Assembly (NCBI GenBank): GCA_002007465.1 | Contig: LNAC01000019.1 | Location: forward strand, 579,446-643,445 | Length of the DNA stretch: 64,000 nucleotides | Reading direction: 5' to 3' | From: Ailurus styani | Lineage: Eukaryota; Chordata; Mammalia; Carnivora; Ailuridae | Shown: piece by piece, positions 34,901 through 45,985 of the stretch | How positions within the stretch are numbered: position 1 is the first letter of the stretch | Layout of the letters: every line of letters starts with the position of its first letter | The notes under the pieces: generated by a model | Seen by the model: only the letters and a program-made list of their open reading frames with translations | What the model was told of the DNA's origin: nothing | Databases searched by the model: none | Program-made: the position numbers and the translations under genes

Positions 34901-37087
34901 CAAATTAAAAACATAAGCAATGACACAACATAGCATGTACTAATATGAGCTAGGAGAATTGGGGAAAATAGTAAATGCAGTAGGACGAGAAAGGAGAGAG
35001 AAGTTTGTGTTTTCTGGAATGTCTCATAGACTGTATCTTATAAAAATGGAAAGGGTTCAAAAAAATCAAGAGGAAAAAAAAAATCAGGAGGAATCAATCT
35101 CCCAAAAGGAGACATGGTAGAGGCCAAGTCACAGAGGAGGGGTTTTCTGTATCTGGGGATCAGAAGTTAATCAGCTGGGTTGCAGGTATGCTTATGTTGA
35201 GTGATAGGGAGAAAGTTAATAAGGATCAATAATTTTGTATTCAGCACTTGCTGTTTGCCTGGAACAGAGGTAGGCCTTGGAGATAAAATTCTTAGGAGAC
35301 TATTCAGTTCTTTAACCTCCAATCTTTTTGGGCTGACTTACAAATCAATAGATCTTAACACTATCTTAGGTAGTCAAAGTTGTACAAGGGGGCTACCCCA
35401 TTGACAAAGAGTATCTTTTGAGGGTCTTGTGTGGGAGGAGATATTTGCAAAGCAGTATTATTTGGAACAGAAAGTGGATGCCAGATGTCAGAAAAGAGCT
35501 AGGAAACTAATGCAGAATCCATTTGTAATATTTATTTCTTTTCCTATCCATTAGACATGAACATTAATATATGAATAAGACATCCCATATACAGAATTCC
35601 AACTAAATACTACCTTTAAGCTAAACAGCAAGCTTAATGGTCTGTTTTCAGCAGATAACTATTATTTATAAACCAACCTAGTAAAGCTTACTCTTGGGGG
35701 ATACATTTTCTATATTTTTGGCTGACATTTCTAGGTCCCTGAGCAGATCTTATTAGCTTGGTGATTTTAATCTCTGCCTTTTAAAAATGAAGGTCTTTGG
35801 CTCAAAATTTCTTCAGTTGATTTATACCATCCGTATCCTTTTCATCATGCTGCTATCTCCCCAGTGATATTAAACGGTGATTATTGGGCTTGATCAACAT
35901 CACATGCTTCCTTTTGATTTAACAGTCAAATATACACAGGTTTTAGTCATCAGTTTAAAGTTCCTTGTAAACTGTATTTATATGCTGAGCTCTTGAAACA
36001 GAGTAAGCAATGTCTTCACCTTGAAAAGAGATGGATGCTACTGTATTTTCATCTCTTTAGGCAATATTACTTCTAGGGTTTATCAGTAATGGCCATTACC
36101 CAACTAAAGTTCATTTAGGTCTGAAAAGAGGCTCTGAAAATGGCAATATCAGTTCTTTTCTGTGTCTTCTTTTCTGTGTTACATATTCCTGGTTTACAAA
36201 TAAACTGACATTTATATTAATCACCTCTCCAGAGCAAACATAGCTGAAGAAGAGCTAATACATCATCCTAAAATTGCTACCTAAGTTTTAATTCCAAAAT
36301 CTTTATTGCTGCTGCTGATAAATGGCATAAAGAAAAAGGGAAATTTGGGGTTTTCAGTGGTCTGGTAGCTGTAGGAAAGAAAATGTTCTGCATTTTGAGA
36401 TAAATTTTGAAATATATTTTCAAAGGATTCTAAGGGACTAATAAAGATTAAACATCATAATACATATTTATCACTTTTCTCAGGAAGTTATTTAAGTGAA
36501 TACATTAATAAGTCCCAGTTTTGTTCCTGGAATCGTTTAGGACTCTTTGCTCAAGTCTAAGACTGTAAGCAACCATATAGGAGCCACCAAAATACTTACT
36601 GAAAGCATCAGGACCATACCCATAAGGTTTAAATAAGAGTTTGAAAAAAATGGTCCTTAAATTTCAATAATTTCTTACGAGATAAAAATCTTCTGACAGA
36701 GTCTGAGAAATGTAAGCTTATACCTATAGATCATAATGAAGGTAAGACATGCAGTAGACTGATCTTCAATCTTTTATAGCAGTGAAACTTGGGACTGTCT
36801 AATGATGTTAAAGCAAGATGCTTAAAGCTGTCCATCAGCTTCTGAAACATCACCATAATTAAATTTCAAGGCTGTACTCCATAAATCACTGGAACAGATA
36901 TTAGGGTTGAAAAGGTCTCATTGATATGAATGGCATAAGTCATCTAGATGCCTAATAAGAGATGCCACCTTAAATATCATTCTTTGATTAACTCTGAAAG
37001 AAATACATCTACAAGGAGGAAGTAAGGGGCCACTTGAAGGTCTACTGAAAAATAGGTGTTGCTTCTGATAAAAAAGCAGTTATAAAG
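31911..37087. other. Long stretch of mostly unassigned DNA
   Basis: About 5 kb without a gene. A (CA)9 tract lies at 32,377-32,394. Two segments, 34,265-34,370 ('GGTATGCTCTAAGTGTTGGG') and 34,775-34,960 ('CTACTGAGCACCTGAGCATG', 'ACTCCTGTCCTTGAAGAAAC'), look like antisense L2 3' ends but are weak. The rest (notably 35,400-37,080) is unrecognised sequence with no long frame. Confidence 0.45.
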
Positions 37088-37097
37088 AGAAAATCCC

Positions 37098-37295
37098 GGG
37101 GCACCTGGGTGGCTCAGTGGGTTAAATCCTCTGACTTAGGCTCAGGTCACGCTCTCAGGGTCTAGGGGATCAAGCCCACATTGGGCTCCCTGCTCAGCGG
37201 GGAGCCTGCTTCCCCCTCTCTCTCCGCCTGCCTCTCTGCCTACTTGCAATCTCTCTCTCTCTGTCAAATAAATAAATAAAATCTTAAAAAAAAAA
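37098..37295 (+). mobile_element. CAN-SINE, young subfamily
   Basis: 'GGGGCACCTGGGTGGCTCAG', 'TGGGTTAAATCCTCTGACTT', 'GCTCCCTGCTCAGCGGGGAG', 'CTGCCTACTTGCAATCTCTC', 'AAATAAATAAATAAAATCTT' and an A tail. The flanks share an imperfect AGA..AAATCCC at about 37,088 and 37,296. Confidence 0.94.
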
Positions 37296-37307
37296 AGAAT
37301 AAATCCC

Positions 37308-37659
37308 AAGATGGGGTAGCTGAGCAAAACAAAAGACAGCAAGATGGTGTTTCCTATATGTAAATACAGGGGCTGGGGAGAAAACAGGAAAAAAATAAAT
37401 CGGTACTGATCTTTTAAGAATGAACAGCTGTCCCCACCAAGTTTGTTGAGTCCTCCTCCAGATTCTACCAGGGGAGGTTTGGGACTGTTACTTTATGAAG
37501 GGCCACCTAATTCAAAAGACCACTTTCTGTTAAAGCTAAAGCTTCAATCTAGCTTCAACTGAAACTGCTTCGTTTCCTTTTAAGCAGAAACAGGATCATT
37601 GTGAAGAAGACACACGGATTAGTAACAGTCTTTGTTGGGCTTCAGCACCACCATCATTT
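37308..37659. other. Unassigned non-coding DNA
   Basis: No gene or repeat recognised. Confidence 0.5.
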
Positions 37660-37800
37660 TAAGCTTTGTGAGCTTGAGCAATTTCTCTAACCTACCAGAG
37701 CTTCATTTCCCATCTGTGAGAAAGGCATAATACCCATAGCCATCTTGTGCTCTAATAAATAAGAATAGGACTTTAGAAACTACAGTGTTATACATATTGA
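37660..37800 (+). repeat. MIR SINE remnant
   Basis: 'GTGAGCTTGAGCAATTTCTC', 'TAACCTACCAGAGCTTCATT', 'TCCCATCTGTGAGAAAGGCA', 'TAATACCCATAGCCATCTTG' match the MIR core ('cttgggcaagtcacttaacc tctctgagcctcagtttcc'). Confidence 0.72.
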
Positions 37801-39490
37801 GAATTGTTACTATTAAGAATCAATTTGTTGATAAAGTAGTTCACTGTTATTGGAAATACATTAACTATATATTAGGAGTACTAATTAGGACAATAGTTAA
37901 TAAATAATTTGGTCTTCAACTTTGACAAATGTTCATAAAGATCGTCCGTGTATCTATTTTCCATTGGGTTTATACATCAAGGTACTAGTCCTGGCGACTC
38001 TCTAGAACCCAGGGACCCTGTGTCTGAAATTTTCAGCATTTGCCACCAGATGGCGCTGTGTAGCAAGTAAATACGAAGTACCTGGCCGCTGGTAGGTAAT
38101 CTCTGGGCTCCTTTCAGCACAGGGACAAATAATTTGTGGAAAAATACTCATGATGGGTGTTTACAAACTGTTCACGACATTTTTAAAAAGAAATAAAGGT
38201 ATAATGCTATTGAAACTAACGTGCAAACAACCAATATCTTATACCATATTTGTGTTTTCTGCATCTTATCCATTTTTCTGTGATTTTAAGGGCGTAAATG
38301 TTTTTTGTGGTTAGCTCAGTGTCCTGCTTCTAAGTCCTCTCTACCTTCAGTAAAAGTAGTTATCCACCTTCAAGGTAATCCTGAGTGATCATAAGTGAGA
38401 TTTGTATGATGTAGAGTTTGTTAAATTTTGTTGTTGCTATTGCTTTAATCATAGAGGTGCAAGTATTTTCCTCGGTGCTTTCCTTCCTCTGTGTTAAGAC
38501 TTGCTGTCTATCTATAACGCTACTCCAAAAACCTTCAGTAATAGTATAAGTCTGTTCTGAATTCTCTTATGAGGGGCAGCAGGGGATGGGAGCATTTTCC
38601 TTTAATAGCCGCAGCTCCCCCAAACTCTTTACTGTTCCTTTCAAAACTCAGACCCTCCTACCTCTCTTTTTATCTTCCATTTCTGTTTTATTGTTGTTCC
38701 TCATAGTGCCCTGCTGTCTTAGGTAAATCTTAGGTTTCTTTTGGTTCCACTTTCCTGGCTAAGGTCTCTCAGCACTACAGAACGTAAAAGATGAAGGGTA
38801 CAACATAGATTTCATTTAGAATGATATTTTTTTGTTCCTAACACACAATCTAAGTGTAATTATAGATAACAAATAATTAAAAAAATCCAAGTTGCTGGAT
38901 TTTATGGTCAAGAAAGATCAATTAGGTCTCAGCATCATCTAAAAGTTCATTTTTTTTCACATTGCCAAATCTCGCTAATCTTGATAATGATCAGGAAAAA
39001 GCTCTTTCTGGATCATTTGAGCCACAGAGTTCTCCTCTCTTTTGGACTCTATCACAGTCTCCTATGATATGCTGCTTTGCATGGCTTAATAGCCTTTAAT
39101 ACATGTATGTATTTTATGGCCTGGTTTTGCTTAAGAACATATAAGAGCATGTTTGCTGTAAGTAATAGGAAAGCTGGTTTAACTTATCAAGTACTGAAAG
39201 ATGGAGTTTTTATTTCTTCTATAATGTGGAGTCTGAGACACCAGGGGCAACAACTCTGCAATTCATTTAGAACTCTCTAATGAACCCTATTTTTCCTTCT
39301 ACTGGCTCAAAATCAGATGTGATGGCTGAATTAGCCATCTTGGATTGTAAACTGGTCCCAAGAAAGGAAGCCAGTTTTAGGGGGGCAATCAGATAGTAAG
39401 AGTCTGAGTTGCTGACACACTGTGGAGAATACTATCAGCCTTTGGCTCTCTGCCTAGATTTTATAAGAGAGAAATAAATTTCTACTGTGT
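37801..39490. other. Repeat-poor region around a CTCF-like motif
   Basis: Apart from the motif at 38,042 I recognise neither repeat nor gene. Sequence at 37,980-38,120 is locally richer in G+C than its surroundings. Confidence 0.45.
38042..38060 (+). promoter_or_regulatory. Candidate CTCF binding site
   Basis: GCCACCAGATGGCGCTGTG matches the CTCF core motif (consensus around CCACCAGRKGGCGC) at nearly every informative position, in plus orientation. It lies in non-repetitive DNA, unlike the many CTCF-like motifs carried by SINEs. Seen: the motif. Inferred: occupancy and a possible loop-anchor or insulator role, with orientation pointing along the plus strand. Confidence 0.6.
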
Positions 39491-39963
39491 TGTAGTGGGT
39501 TGAATTATGGCCTCCCAAAAGATCTGTCCACATCCTAATCCCTAGAACCCTGTGAATGTAACCTTATTTGGAGAAAGTCTTTACAAATGTAATTAAGTTA
39601 AGGATCTCAAGATGAGATCATCCTGAATTATCCAGGTGGGCCCCATATTCAATTACAAGTGTTCTTATAGCAGACACAGAGAGGGGAGACACATAGAAGA
39701 GAAGTTTCAGACACACAGAAGAGAAAAGGATGTGAAGACAAAAGGCAGAAATGAGTGTGATCCAGCTACAAGGAATGTGGGAAGCCACCAGAAGTTGGAA
39801 AAGGTAAGGAAAGACTCTCCATTAGATCCTCTAGAGGGAGCATGGCCCTGCTAGCACCTTGGTTTTGGAACTGCATGCTCCAGAGCTGTGAAAGAATACA
39901 TTTCTGTTGCTTAGAGTCACTCAGTTTGTGATAGTTTCATACAGCAGTACTAGGAACAAAACA
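39491..39963 (+). mobile_element. MLT1-type LTR (ERVL-MaLR), sense
   Basis: Starts TGTAGTGGGTTGAATTATGG and contains 'CCACATCCTAATCCCTAGAA', 'TGTAACCTTATTTGGAGAAA', 'GTAATTAAGTTAAGGATCTC', 'GTGTTCTTATAGCAGACACA', 'CATGCTCCAGAGCTGTGAAA' and 'AATACATTTCTGTTGCTTAG', ending near a terminal ACA. About 470 bp, complete in outline, a solo LTR. A 72-codon frame at 39,636-39,854 is part of it and not a gene. Confidence 0.88.
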
Positions 39964-40102
39964 CTTGTTTAAGCTGCTATATTTTGAATTTTTGTCACTC
40001 ATAAAATAACCTCACCCTAAGTAATATTTTCTCAAACTGTCTTGTAAACATCTTGAAATCAAAGATTGCCTCTTATAATCACTCACATGGGCTAGGAGAG
40101 AC

Positions 40103-40104
<2 letters not shown>

Positions 40105-40149
<45 letters not shown>
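40105..40149. repeat. (GT)22 microsatellite
   Basis: Uninterrupted GT dinucleotide run of about 45 bp. Pure and long, hence probably length-polymorphic. Confidence 0.98.
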
Positions 40150-40153
<4 letters not shown>

Positions 40154-40829
40154 AGTGGCACCACATTTGCATTGCTATTGATTCTGAAGGGAGACTGCTA
40201 GTCTCAAATAATGCTTGGAAGAATTTCAGGAAGAGACGTTTTTATCATTATTACTGCATAGCAAAACATGTAAGCTAAAGCAAAAAATGGGTGAGAGGAA
40301 AGTCAAATCTGGAGTGGCAAATCAAAGTTTTGGGTATGCTAATATGTTGATGTCTATTGCAAGGTCTGGTTTTCATTATGAATGGAACAGACATTTCTCT
40401 CCCACTCACCAATACTAAATAAAGACCAGCAGTTGTCTGCTGTACTTACGTTTAACCTGCTTTCCAAGTTGGTTTCCTTCCAGTTTTAGCATCTTGAAGA
40501 CTTCCTCGGTTTTCTATCATGCTGGTTTGTGGTTTATTTCACTTGAATCTGAACTCACATATTTTTGGGGGGGCAGGTTTATGATCATACTTAATCAGAC
40601 ATTGAAATAATTAATTAGAGCATCCTCAGGGTTTTCAGAAAAGAGAATTAGCTCTACTGACTTCCTGACTTTTGTGAAGATAACATTAACCACGAGGAAC
40701 TTTAAAAGATTTGTCTTAGAGTCAAAGCTTATTTTGCATGTTAAAGAGCTCTATGTGTTTCTAGAGATATAAATTCATGAGTCAAGGTCTCAATTTCTAT
40801 ATGCCCAGGGGGAGGAAGTATGTGCAAAA
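40150..40829. other. Unassigned non-coding DNA
   Basis: No gene or repeat recognised. The 67-codon frame at 40,215-40,418 has no features I recognise. Confidence 0.5.
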
Positions 40830-40855
40830 TGTGTGTACACACACATGCACACACA

Positions 40856-40895
<40 letters not shown>
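40830..40895. repeat. (CA)n followed by (TA)n microsatellite
   Basis: Imperfect ACAC blocks (40,834-40,855) lead into about 18 pure TA units. Compound CA/TA arrays of this sort are prone to slippage. Confidence 0.95.
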
Positions 40896-40898
<3 letters not shown>

Positions 40899-40969
40899 CC
40901 ACCCACTTTTCATAAATTACATTATCATACTCTTTCCTCTCAGTTCTAAAGGTAGGTAATATATACATA

Positions 40970-41090
40970 TATACTTTCTCCAGAGTAAACACAGTGACTT
41001 GTTTAAAGGAATTGTTCATAATTATGTACTAATAAGTATTAGAAACAGGGTTCAATCCCAGGTCCAACTCCAAAGCATGTCATCGCAAAT
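40970..41090 (-). repeat. MIR remnant
   Basis: 'CACAGTGACTTGTTTAAAGG', 'AATTATGTACTAATAAGTAT', 'AGAAACAGGGTTCAATCCCA', 'GGTCCAACTCCAAAGCATGT' follow the antisense MIR order ending in the tRNA-like head. Confidence 0.58.
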
Positions 41091-41388
41091 TCATTTTTAG
41101 AATTTTCTCTCAGGAAAACTTTCTTGATCCACCATTTTGTACAAAGATAAGCTGTGTCAGACTTGATATTACTAGATAATTACTGACTTTTCTACTCGGA
41201 ATTCATTCTTTATAACTATCTCTGTTTTACATTTTCTCAATTTAATCATATCTACAAATTCTTGGGGTTTATCCTATCACTGCTTATTTCTCACTAAAGA
41301 ATGTATAATAAATATGATATTTGATGAATGCTACCTAATATTTGTGATTTTAAACATGGACAACAGTTAGTTTATGTTTGCATTTTCT

Positions 41389-41600
41389 TTTTTTGAGATT
41401 TATTTATTTGAGAGAGAGAGAGAGAGAGCACATGCATGAGAAAGCGGAGGGACAGAGGGAGAGGGAGAGAGAGAATCTTTAAGCAGATTCCCCACTGAAC
41501 CCAGATCCCAACTCAGGACTCAACACCCGGAACCTGAGATCATGACTTTCATCAAAACCAAGAGTTGGAGGCTCAGGCAGCTGAGCCACCCAGAGACCCC
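41389..41600 (-). mobile_element. CAN-SINE, older subfamily
   Basis: 'GAGATTTATTTATTTGAGAG', a long (GA)n-rich middle, 'CCTGAGATCATGACTTTCAT', head complement 'CAGCTGAGCCACCCAGAGAC'. Flanking repeat TATGTTTGCATTTTCT / TATGTTTGTATTTTCT at 41,373-41,388 and 41,601-41,616 (15 of 16 match). Confidence 0.93.
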
Positions 41601-41616
41601 TATGTTTGTATTTTCT

Positions 41617-42834
41617 AATACCTTTAATTTTTAAAGATTAACTGGGCATTTGAATCTGTCAAAGACCTACTCTCTTCCGAAGATTCCCTTTCATGATAAC
41701 AGGAGGAAGCTTAGAGCCCATTATTTTCTGCAAGTAGATCCTTCCTGAAGTGCTAGAGATTTTATTTCAAGAACAATCTCTGCTTCATTCCAGTCCCACC
41801 TATGAATCCAAAAACCATCTGGATTTAGATGCAGTGAAGTGGAAGGAACTGCCATGAAATTAGGTTCACCTTTTTTGGGAATGGATAAGAAGCAACATGG
41901 CTGACACGATGTTATGGCAAATGTGGCGATGTCTCCTTCCGTTGGGAACCTCTATGTTGGGCCTTTCAGAAAGTGCACATTATCAAATACTAGCTGTTTG
42001 GCATACATCAATTTCCTTTCTGATTGTATTGGACATAACACGTAAGATGATATTGAAAGTCTACATTACTATTTAAATTGTCAAGAGATCCAAGAGTTCA
42101 GCTGTCAGCCTAATAATTAACATACACTGAACCAGTGTTTGAATCAATTCACATTTTCAAAAAATAATTTCTTGTGCCAGTCTAGATAACTTAAAGTTTA
42201 TAAAAAATAACACTAGAAAACACTCAAAGTCGTTAAATAAACAAAAACATTGACAGGGTTAAGCCTATTTAAAAAGTGGCCCGGAAACTAAGCAGAGTTC
42301 CCCCGAATGCCTGGTTATTCCTGTATAAACGAAATGGTTTATTGGGAGGACGAAGAGCTGTCTGGATAACAAGGAACTCTCTTTGCCCTAGTGCCAAGCC
42401 AGTCTGAAGGAGGGCTCTTCAGGGGGGCGTTCATTCTTTAAGGCATTAAGAACTCATTTAATACCCTAAAATGGACTCATTATTTCCTAAAAGCATTGCT
42501 ACAGCCTACCTAAAAAGTCTTTCATACAGAATCCCACAGTTTAAACTAATTAAATTCTGCATTATTTAGTTTAATGCACATCATTAAAGTAATTTTTCTT
42601 CCTTGGGGGTGTGGTGAATTCAAATAATAATAATGCCTTGTGTTTGTAAAGAACTTAGAAAGCTTTTTTTTTTTTTTTTTCCGTTTATGATGTCACTTGA
42701 TCTTTAAAGTAAGTAAGTATCCAGAGTTGCCTGAGCGCACCATGGCCTCCAGAGCCAGCTCTCCAAGGGCCAAATCTGCCTTCTCCCCGCACCTTCCTGA
42801 GGGCCAGACGTGATGAGGCAACTAAGAGCCATAC
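41617..42834. other. Repeat-poor island, candidate conserved element
   Basis: About 1.2 kb with no coding frame. Apart from an 18-T run at about 42,663-42,680 I see no repeat I can name. The part at 42,230-42,620 is dense in homeodomain-type cores: ACTAATTAAATTC, TTATTTAGTTTAATGCACAT and ATTAAAGTAATTTTT. This resembles developmental enhancers, but composition alone does not prove it. Confidence 0.35.
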
Positions 42835-42839
42835 TCACT

Positions 42840-43025
42840 GTTTACTAGGGACTCCTCTAACCATTTGTAAGAATCAACTCATTTCATCCTTAAAATTGTC
42901 CTATGGGGACACATCCATTGTTCTTGTTTTACAGATGAGCAAAGGAAGGCAAAAAGAGACTGAGTAATTTGCCTGATATCCTGCAATGGGACGTGGGTGG
43001 GGCTCTAGAGCTCTGGCTTTTTGCC
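42840..43025 (-). repeat. MIR SINE remnant
   Basis: 'TCAACTCATTTCATCCTTAA', 'GTTTTACAGATGAGCAAAGG', 'AAGGCAAAAAGAGACTGAGT', 'AATTTGCCTGATATCCTGCA' match the antisense MIR core well. Confidence 0.75.
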
Positions 43026-43169
43026 ACCATGTTTCATTTCACCCCTGTAGGAGTGTTCCTTGCTGTGGGACACAAACCTTTGTTGCATTTGTGAAGGAAT
43101 GCAGGGATGTAGTGAGCAGGCACAATACTATACCCCCAGTTGAGAGCTCAGAGGAAGTACAATGTCCTT

Positions 43170-43255
43170 AGTCCTGCAGTTGCAGGCTGTGCAGCTGGAA
43201 CTCAACTGGACTCCTGACTCCAGCCCAGTATTCTTTCCACTGTATGATTTCTGCT
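43170..43255 (-). repeat. MIR head-like fragment
   Basis: 'CTGTGCAGCTGGAACTCAAC', 'TGGACTCCTGACTCCAGCCC', 'AGTATTCTTTCCACTGTATG' look like the tRNA-derived end of an antisense MIR. It may be the displaced head of the MIR at 42,840 with about 140 bp between, or a separate copy. Confidence 0.5.
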
Positions 43256-45207
43256 TTCTCCTATTGGTTCATCTACAAGCCACCTGTTCTAATGTTTTAT
43301 TTTTGATGTTTTAACTTATGAGTCCAATTAAGCTCTTTCTGAGCCAGGCTCAAAACACTGGATTGTTATTCTGTGTGGCTGATGCTGCCTTCCTCAAGCA
43401 TCTGACTGGCTCAGTGCTGAAGATCACTCAGTGCCCAGCAGCAGTCTTCATTCTTATCAAGTACGTCAGACTAGATCCAACGCTAGAGGCTTCAGACCCT
43501 CTCATTTGACACTGTCTGTATCTTTAACTCAATTCAGTGTTGCCTGGGAACCAGAAATGATTAGCACTTCCTGAAAATAAATTGAAAATTTAAGTTTATT
43601 TAGTAAACTGTTTGCTTACCTTCCATTAAAAAACAAATTATTGAATGTCCAGATAAATTTGACAATGAGGGCATCAATCACACAGTTTCCCTCACTGGAA
43701 TTTAGAGGGCCAGTTTCTATGACAGATTGAGTTTGCTTATTGGGGAGAGTGGAAGCTCCTGCTCTAGCTGAATATTTTTCAGATCTACAATGGAATTCTT
43801 TGGGATACCTCTACGTAATGCTTAGAGACTTTCAGCTCAAAATGAGGCAAGGTACATGATAGCCATATTTGAAGAAATGTTTTGATAGGATAGATTTTCC
43901 CTAGCCAACGGAAAAGAAGACCAGTGTCCTGGTATTCTGGCCCCTCTTCACCCAAATGAGGGAGGACCATGACGCTTTTGCATACACACATATCCATTAG
44001 CCAAGATAACACGTAACAGAGAAGAATTAGAATTTTAGCCTCAGACTCACTGTTGAAAAAGACTTTGCAATTCTACTGTTTGTCATGGGCCTGGCTTAAC
44101 TGAGGAATGATGGTCTGTAGGTAGCAAGTTCCAATATTCAAAGGGCAAAGACCACAATGTTTTCTGCAATGTTTTCTGTTCTTTCCTCCGCAGCTAAATG
44201 TGAATAGAGACCAACAGTGACTGGTTCCACAATCACAATTCTCAAAGGGAAGAAAAAACAAAATTTATTTTTCCAAAGTGTCAGCTTAGATTAGCGAGAA
44301 AACACTGAAGACACGGTCTGAGGACATTTTCCATTATGGGGAAGATAACACAGAACAAAAGACAGACTCAGGAATAGAGTCTGGGCATTTCTGGGCAGGA
44401 AGGGCCTCCTCCTTCTCTCTTACTCTTTGCTATTCTGAATCTAACATCAATCCCTGCTCCTCCTGTCAGGGGTGATTAAATTTTAATGAGTTGTTTTGGT
44501 GCAGAGTCTAGGGACAAACTCTGGATTGGGAAAAGCAGATTTGAGAAGACAAAGAGACCATAAGTCCAAAGTCATTTCTTTGGAGGATTTTGCCATAAAA
44601 AGGAACAAATGGATGGGCAAGAGCCGGTGGGGCACATGGGGCCAAGTGAGGCTTGCTGGTTTTGTTCTGTGGCTTAGATTAGAAATAATGCAGCTTGTTT
44701 GTATGCTGACAGACTTGACCTGGAAGATGTGAGCAAGATCAGAGAGAAAGATGAGAGATAGGGGACAAATGCAGGAAGGAGCAAAAGCCTTGAGAAGATA
44801 AGGAGAAATTGAATCCAGTGCAGCCAGCAGTGGCTGGCCTTACATAGGAGCAGGCACATGACACATATACTACTTTTAACCGGAGGTAAGTATATGGGGA
44901 TAAAGCTACACACAAATACACTTCTTCTGAACTGGCTCTCAGGACTAGTTTCCCAGCCATGGAATTAGTTGTTCTCATAAATTACTCTACTTTGGGCCCC
45001 CTCAGGTAAACACGGCTCCCTATTCAGCCTGGTCTTGTTAGTCTCCTATCCTTGCACCCCCTTTGATACCATGTGGCCAAATTCTAATGGTTAACTCCTC
45101 GCCTGCCTGATTCAATGTAGCAAATAATATTTGATAAAGTTGTTTATTTTATCTACCATCACCTACTTTTCCCCTTGGCCTTTGGAAGACAACACTTTAC
45201 TAGTTTT
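43256..45207. other. Unassigned non-coding DNA
   Basis: No gene or named repeat. Several frames of 60-79 codons between 43,318 and 44,978 on both strands overlap one another and show no shared features. Confidence 0.5.
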
Positions 45208-45249
45208 GGGTTTTTGTTTGTTTGTTTGTTTTGTTTTGTTTTGTTTTTC
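45208..45249. repeat. (GTTT)n / (GTTTT)n simple repeat
   Basis: Four GTTT units followed by GTTTT units. The overlapping 100- and 103-codon plus-strand frames (45,131-45,486) owe their FVCLF-type runs to it and are not credible genes. Confidence 0.93.
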
Positions 45250-45971
45250 TGTCCTACTGACTTCTTTATTGGTTCCCCTCTTCTTTCTAACTTCTGGAGG
45301 ACTCAAGCCTTGGCCAGTTTCCTTTCACTGGTTTCCTTCCCTTTCTTCTCTTTTCTGTTTCCCCTGTGCATATATAGTCCCTTTGCATCCCCGCACACAG
45401 CCTGGGTTGGTAATGATGCCTGCATTGAAATGAGAGCTGTAAAGACAAGGGAGTTGTATTCGGTTATAGTATGCCACACTGGTTAATTCCAGGGCACAGG
45501 CCATCCGTGACATGGCATCAGAAGATCCAGGCAGTTATAGTTTGAAGTATCATGGTTTCCCAGCACAAGCTTAGAACCAGCAATTCCGCATTGTGGAGGA
45601 AAGTAAAAAGAAGCTTAATTGTTACTCCCTGTTTCTGATTTACTGAGAGCAAGGCTGTCCACCCACACATTGTTTGATGGACTCCAAGTATTTTGCAAAC
45701 GTAAGAGTAGCTTTTTAAAAAACATACACTGTGATATATTTTCCTTCAGATCTTTTATGTGACAGAATTCACATACTGCTTGGAAATCCTGTGTTTTCCC
45801 TGGGAATGTACACACACACACAGTACAGCAGAAAGGTAACATGAATCTCTAGTTCCATTTTTATCTTTTCAGGTGGGGTGGACTTATCATTCTATTTCCC
45901 ATCAATTTTTGCAACTGTCAAATAGTATATTTATACTTAACTTAGAGTTATCAAAGGAAATATAAGGACCT
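45250..45971. other. Unassigned non-coding DNA
   Basis: No gene or repeat recognised apart from a (CA)7 tract near 45,810. Confidence 0.5.
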
Positions 45972-45985
45972 AAGAAATTTTATTT

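Noticed and set aside
42663..42680. 18-base T run as the tail of a hidden retroelement
   Set aside because: No SINE, L1 or processed-gene sequence follows on the right and no target duplication is visible.
45131..45486. Two overlapping frames of 100 and 103 codons
   Set aside because: Their length and hydrophobic runs come from the GTTT/GTTTT simple repeat.
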